A stretch of DNA of 64,000 nt, from positions 434,001 through 498,000 of the forward strand of contig DALYEP010000001.1 in NCBI GenBank assembly GCA_031972475.1, in the 5' to 3' direction. The notes under the pieces were generated by a model. That model was not told where the DNA came from. It did no database searches and saw only the letters and a program-made list of their open reading frames with translations. The first letter of the stretch is position 1, and every line of letters begins with the position of its first letter. The DNA is from CAIQNR01 sp031972475 (lineage in GTDB: Bacteria > Babelota > Babeliae > Babelales > CAIQNR01). Of this stretch, positions 60,078-64,000 are shown piece by piece. The translations under genes were made by a program, and so were the position numbers.

Positions 60078-62416
60078 TATGATTCCTGAATTCTTAATGG
60101 ATTAAGAGCAAAAAACACTTTTTGATAAACTTCTTCTATCTCATCTTTGTCCATTGTTTTATATTCATCACAAACACGGAATCGCATAGTAACAGATTTG
60201 ACACCGTTCCAATCAGGATTAATAAAAACATCATGTAATAAAACATCAAAAATTCGCTCATCTGCTTGTTTTACATAATAAGTCAATTCATTTACAGTAC
60301 ATGATAAAGCAACCATAGTTGTAATATCTAAAGATGTTGATTGAAATTTTGAAATAGATTTTAAAGTTCGCTGTGCAGGAACATAATTTGCAATAAAATC
60401 TGCATCTAATTCAAAAATAAAAGCTTCTCCCCCTCCAAGCTTTTGCATAAGCATATTGCTTACTTTTCCAGCTTTTCCAATAACTTTTTCATTATAAATA
60501 AGCTCAGCAGTCTGATGCGCACTTGACCACTGTGTTGGATTTTTTAATTTTTCCCAAATAACTAAACAATCAAGAAGTTCAAAAAATTTAATAATGTGTT
60601 CTTTACATTCATAAAAATCAATTAGATTTTTACGCTCATACCAAATACCTGCAAGAACTTTTTTTTCTTCTAAAACTTGATCTTTTTTATACCAAACTCG
60701 AGCCCATTCAAAAAAGGCCAATCTATCATTATTTGGCATATTAGCATCAATATTTTGTAACAAATGAGGAATCAACGATGTAACCATATCAGTACGCTGT
60801 ATAGAAAGTGGATTTTTAAGAACAACGCTATCAATAATTTTCCAACCTATTTTTGAAATAAAATCATTATCAAAAATAGCATAATTTTGTACTTCACTCA
60901 TACAAGCTTCTTGTACAAGAAAATTCTTTAACTGTGACTCTTTGTCAAACCAAGAAAAACCTTGTGGCTCCTTCCCTGAATACAATATATCTGAAGATAT
61001 ATGAGCATATCCATAAAAACGGCCTACTTCCTCTACTATATCCTCTTTAATAGAAATATCTTTTGTTGCTCTAAAAGAAGGCACAGAAATATTGTATACA
61101 ATATCTTGCCCATCTTTTTTTTGTTCAACTGTAAATTCTATCTTCTCTAAAATGTTTTTAACAAAACCTTCAGGTATTTGAACCCCCAAAGCAGATTCTA
61201 TAAATTTTTCTTCAATAGTAATAACTGGAGCTATGACTTTTTTACCAAGACTTATAAGAAAAGAAATATATGAAAAACTAACGCCATACTTTTTAAGTAT
61301 ATATACATAACGAGCTATCACCTTTAAAGGACCATTAGGATCAAGTGATTTTTCAAATCGAGCAGAAGCTTCTGTACGAATCTTATGATTCATACTACTC
61401 AATCTAATAATACCAGAATCAAAACAAGCCGCTTCAAGTAAAACATTTTTAGTTACAGATGTGATACCAGAATCTTTACCCCCTTTAATACCTGCAAGGC
61501 TTAAAACTTTATACCCATCTGCAATAACAATATCTTTTTCGGTAAGGTTCAATTTAGTTCCATCAAGAAGCTCTAATGATTCATTTTCCTTAGCCATTCG
61601 AATATTCATTATATTTTTTTCAATCAAATTCATATCAAAAGCATGCATTGGATGACCCATATCAAACATTACATAATTAGTAATATCAACAATAAAGTCA
61701 ATTCCTTTGCTTTCAACACGAACTAAACGCATAACCATAAAAAAATCTGATGCTTTATTCTCAATTCCCTTAATATATAAAGCCGCAAAAGATCTACATG
61801 CAGCTGTATTAATCGTTAAAGAAATAGGCAAATTATCAATCTGATTATTTGCATCATAATGATCACCGCAATTAATAATATTTAATCTTTCTAACAAATC
61901 TTCTTCTGGTACTAAATCAATATTTAATAAAGCTCCTACTTCTCTTGCAAATCCACGATGGCCCCACATATCAGGCCTATGAGTAATTGATTTATTATCA
62001 ACTTCTAAAATATAATCTTCTACTTCAATTTTCTTTCGCCATAATCCTGAAAATACTTCTGATTCTACAATAGAAAAACTCCCTAAAAACCCTTCTTTTT
62101 CTGAAGAAAGATCTGAGAATGAAAGCCAATTATAAGAATTTTTATTTTTTTTAATAAGATACCATTGCCCAATCCCTATAGAAGGCCTAACTGGCACTTC
62201 TATAGTAATATTCCATTCTGGAAGAGCAATAACCGCAAAATTTTCCTTTATTATATCAATACGACCAAAAGTAAAATTTTCACTATCAATTTTATAATGA
62301 ATTACTTTTTCTATTTCTGCAGTCTTAGAATTAAACTCTTTAACTAAAAAATTAACATCTAGATCAGTCCATTCAACTTTTAAATGATCGCATAACCAAC
62401 GTAAGGAAATTTTCAT
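60077..62416 (-). CDS. pheT: Phenylalanyl-tRNA synthetase beta subunit
   Basis: The large subunit of the class II Phe-tRNA synthetase. The 779-residue protein starts MKISLRWLCDHLKVEW. It has the B3/B4 editing domain (SITHRPDMWGHRGFAREVGA, DITNYVMFDMGHPMHAFD), the B5 domain and the C-terminal FDX-ACB anticodon-binding domain (SKFQSTSLDITTMVALSCTV). The N-terminal EMAP-like domain is present but divergent. pheS is not upstream; the gene starts 103 bases after the repeat-protein stop. TATAAT (62452-62457, minus) is a likely -10. Confidence 0.95.
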   Translation of the reverse strand: MKISLRWLCDHLKVEWTDLDVNFLVKEFNSKTAEIEKVIHYKIDSENFTFGRIDIIKENFAVIALPEWNITIEVPVRPSIGIGQWYLIKKNKNSYNWLSFSDLSSEKEGFLGSFSIVESEVFSGLWRKKIEVEDYILEVDNKSITHRPDMWGHRGFAREVGALLNIDLVPEEDLLERLNIINCGDHYDANNQIDNLPISLTINTAACRSFAALYIKGIENKASDFFMVMRLVRVESKGIDFIVDITNYVMFDMGHPMHAFDMNLIEKNIMNIRMAKENESLELLDGTKLNLTEKDIVIADGYKVLSLAGIKGGKDSGITSVTKNVLLEAACFDSGIIRLSSMNHKIRTEASARFEKSLDPNGPLKVIARYVYILKKYGVSFSYISFLISLGKKVIAPVITIEEKFIESALGVQIPEGFVKNILEKIEFTVEQKKDGQDIVYNISVPSFRATKDISIKEDIVEEVGRFYGYAHISSDILYSGKEPQGFSWFDKESQLKNFLVQEACMSEVQNYAIFDNDFISKIGWKIIDSVVLKNPLSIQRTDMVTSLIPHLLQNIDANMPNNDRLAFFEWARVWYKKDQVLEEKKVLAGIWYERKNLIDFYECKEHIIKFFELLDCLVIWEKLKNPTQWSSAHQTAELIYNEKVIGKAGKVSNMLMQKLGGGEAFIFELDADFIANYVPAQRTLKSISKFQSTSLDITTMVALSCTVNELTYYVKQADERIFDVLLHDVFINPDWNGVKSVTMRFRVCDEYKTMDKDEIEEVYQKVFFALNPLRIQES

Positions 62417-62451
62417 ATGTAACCTTCAAAGAAAGCTTATCTACTAATACA

Positions 62452-62457
62452 ATTATA
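62452..62457 (-). promoter_or_regulatory. -10 element of a pheT promoter
   Basis: A perfect TATAAT on the minus strand 36 bases before the pheT start. The best -35, TTGCTT, is 19 bases upstream, so the spacing is long. Confidence 0.35.
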
Positions 62458-62518
62458 ATTTTTAGAATATGGCAAAAAGCAAAATTCAGCAATTTTGATT
62501 AATTAAAAATATTAAAAT

Positions 62519-64000
62519 TCACCGACAAATTATATACCAACTTAAATTTTGACTATTATAAAAAAGCTGAACAGAACGAGAGCCCGTTAAACTTATAGGC
62601 CCATTTACAATAGTACCCCCTGTAAAATTAATTTTATTTATAGAATCTCCAGCAAGAACAATTGTTAAAACCTGACCATGCAAAGGATTAGATGGTAAAG
62701 TAATAGTATAATTGGCGATTTTAGAAGAAACAGTTATTAATAAAACTGAAGTGGTCGTATTGATAGTTACAGAATTACTCAAAGTTCCAGCAGTTGCATA
62801 TTGAATACCTTGCAAACAAAACAATCCATTTATTATGAGACCCGTCAACGTTCCAACTGATGTAACATTTGGTTGCGATACCGTTGTGAGCGTTCCTTCA
62901 ACATTTGTAGCACTTACTGTTGTTGCATTTACCACTCCTGCTGTAACCACTTTACCATTAATTATGTCTTGATTATTTAAATCAACAGTTCCCGTCATTT
63001 TTAAACTTGTAAGATTTCCAACTGATGTAATATTTGGTTGGGATGCGGTTGTCAGCGTTCCACCAAGATTTTTAGCATTTACTGTTGTTGCTGTAACCGT
63101 TCCTCCATTAGTTATATTCTGATTTGCTAAATTTAATGTCCCTCCCATTGTCAATCCCGTCAACGTACCAACCGATGTAACATTTGGTTGCGATGCCGTT
63201 GTCAGCGTTCCTCCAACATTTGTAGCACTTACTGTTGTGGCGTTTACTACTCGCGCTGTAATCGTTCCGCCATTGGTTATATTCTGATTTGCTAAATTTA
63301 ATGCCCCTCCCATTGTCAATCCCGTCAACGTACCAACCGATGTAACATTTGGTTGCGATGCCGTTGTGAGCGTTCCTTCAACATTTGTAGCACTTACTGT
63401 TGTTGCATTTACCACNNNNNNNNNNNNNNNNNNNNNNNNNNNNNNNNNNNNNNNNNNNNNNNNNNNNNNNNNNNNNNNNNNNNNNNNNNNNNNNNNNNNN
63501 NNNNNNNNNNNNNNNTAATATTTGGTTGGGATGCGGTTGTCAGCGTTCCACCAAGATTTTTAGCATTTACCATTGTAGAATTAACAAATCCAGCATTAAT
63601 ATTCCATGAACTATTGCGTAGATATGATTTAGAGAAAAAATTAAGTTTTTTTCCTGAAAAAAATGAAACTTTAATTAAATTTTTTGTAAATTGATCAAAA
63701 GATACTTTAAGTACAATCCATGGCAATTTTTTATTCATATTTTGAGTTTTTAAAAAAACAAAAAAATCATTTTTATCATTATTTAAAAATGATAAAAATT
63801 TAATTAAAAATTCTATTTGATCAAAAAGCAAACCATCTTTAAATGAACTATTCTTAATTTTCCATAAAACATCGTTTTGAGATTTGAACAGATATCCATC
63901 AACACATTTTTCTATCTCTAGAAAGAAAATTTTACATTTAAAAAACTTTTTAAAAGATTTTGATATGTTAAAAAAACTAAAAAACTGAAAATCTTCTTTA
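62519..64000 (-). CDS. Tail-fibre-like repeat protein (partial; interrupted by assembly gap)
   Basis: A large surface or tail-fibre-like protein. The minus strand is open from base 64000 to the stop at 62519, but a 100-N gap (63416-63515) breaks it and the N-terminus lies beyond the window. The upstream part is Phe/Lys-rich with no known domain. From about 63590 come near-identical units of about 55 residues with the core TLTTASQPNVTSVGTLTGL and LNLANQNITNGGT. The last unit leads to a beta-rich C-terminal domain (YTITLPSNPLHGQVLTIVLA ... NSQNLSWYIICR). Units of this type occur in phage tail fibres and giant-virus and bacterial surface proteins as I recall. Frames on the two sides of the gap differ, as expected for an arbitrary N-run. 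Confidence 0.75.
62825..63415 (-). repeat. Tandem 150/165-base coding repeats
   Basis: Reading on the minus strand, units are 63251-63415 (55 codons), 63086-63250 (55), 62936-63085 (50, lacking the TTVSA pentapeptide) and a partial 62825-62935 (37). The first two are almost identical in DNA. A further partial unit continues beyond the gap at about 63516-63580. Confidence 0.92.
63416..63515. other. Assembly gap (100 N)
   Basis: Exactly 100 N, a conventional placeholder of unknown true length. It falls inside the tandem repeats, so the number of repeat units is unresolved. Confidence 0.99.

Noticed and set aside
62825..63415. CRISPR array
   Set aside because: The repeats are directly adjacent, 150-165 bases, coding, and without unique spacers.

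Overview
This is 64 kb of an AT-rich bacterial chromosome. It is dominated by housekeeping genes (translation, transcription, cell wall) with short islands of small secreted proteins I do not recognise. YidC with a large periplasmic domain, RseP, LspA, two lipoproteins, a SurA-like chaperone, MurC, GlmM and GlmU point to a Gram-negative-type cell that still makes peptidoglycan. The strong AT bias, many signal-peptide ORFans and eukaryote-like motifs in some of them suggest a host-associated, reduced-genome lineage. Candidatus Dependentiae (TM6) is my best guess. That is inference, since no 16S or marker tree is available here.

Layout. 1-8687 (-) is a fused str/S10 operon: rpsL-rpsG-fusA-tuf-rpsJ-rplC-rplD-rplW-rplB-rpsS-rplV-rpsC-rplP, with rplP running off the window. 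9023-10105 (+) is rseP, followed by a decayed secreted-protein gene. 10606-14825 (-) holds rplM, an M24 aminopeptidase, recR and yidC. 15190-17525 (+) holds a MerR-like regulator, a membrane protein with an internal duplication, and murC. 17634-19785 (+) is a run of five small exported proteins. 19788-22536 (-) is a lipoprotein followed by the rplS-trmD-rpsP operon, where trmD carries an extra C-terminal domain. 22692-26598 (+) is hflX plus three exported proteins, one behind a leader that can hide its ribosome binding site. 26657-30549 holds uvrD/pcrA, two small ORFs and trpS. 30722-33865 (+) is cdaA-cdaR-glmM-DUF502, in which the cdaA homologue seems to lack its catalytic motifs.

33900-50311 is one uninterrupted minus-strand block: tRNA-Tyr-Gly-Thr-Thr, rpmG, tRNA-Trp, secE, nusG, rplK, rplA, rplJ, rplL, rpoB, rpoC, tRNA-Val, rpsO, pnp, rph and a holA-like gene. 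It couples ribosome, RNA polymerase and RNA-turnover genes. 50400-53828 holds a BFD-like ferredoxin, a DEAD-box helicase with a DETD motif and an Arg/Ser-rich tail, and a class II photolyase. 53842-54108 is a small exported Cys/His-rich protein resembling half a RING finger. 54302-57006 (+) is glmU-sbcD. 57003-62416 (-) holds a SurA-like protein, a SurA_N-type lipoprotein, comF, lspA and pheT. 62519-64000 (-) is a tail-fibre-like repeat protein interrupted by a 100-N assembly gap and cut by the window end.

The strongest leads are the degenerate CdaA in an intact cdaA-cdaR-glmM context, the ribosome-binding-site-masking leader at 25459-25564, the exported proteins with host-like short motifs (PSAP plus PPxY, half RING-H2, MIDAS-like DxSxS), the TrmD fusion, and the duplicated two-helix membrane protein. 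No CRISPR array, rRNA or insertion sequence was seen.
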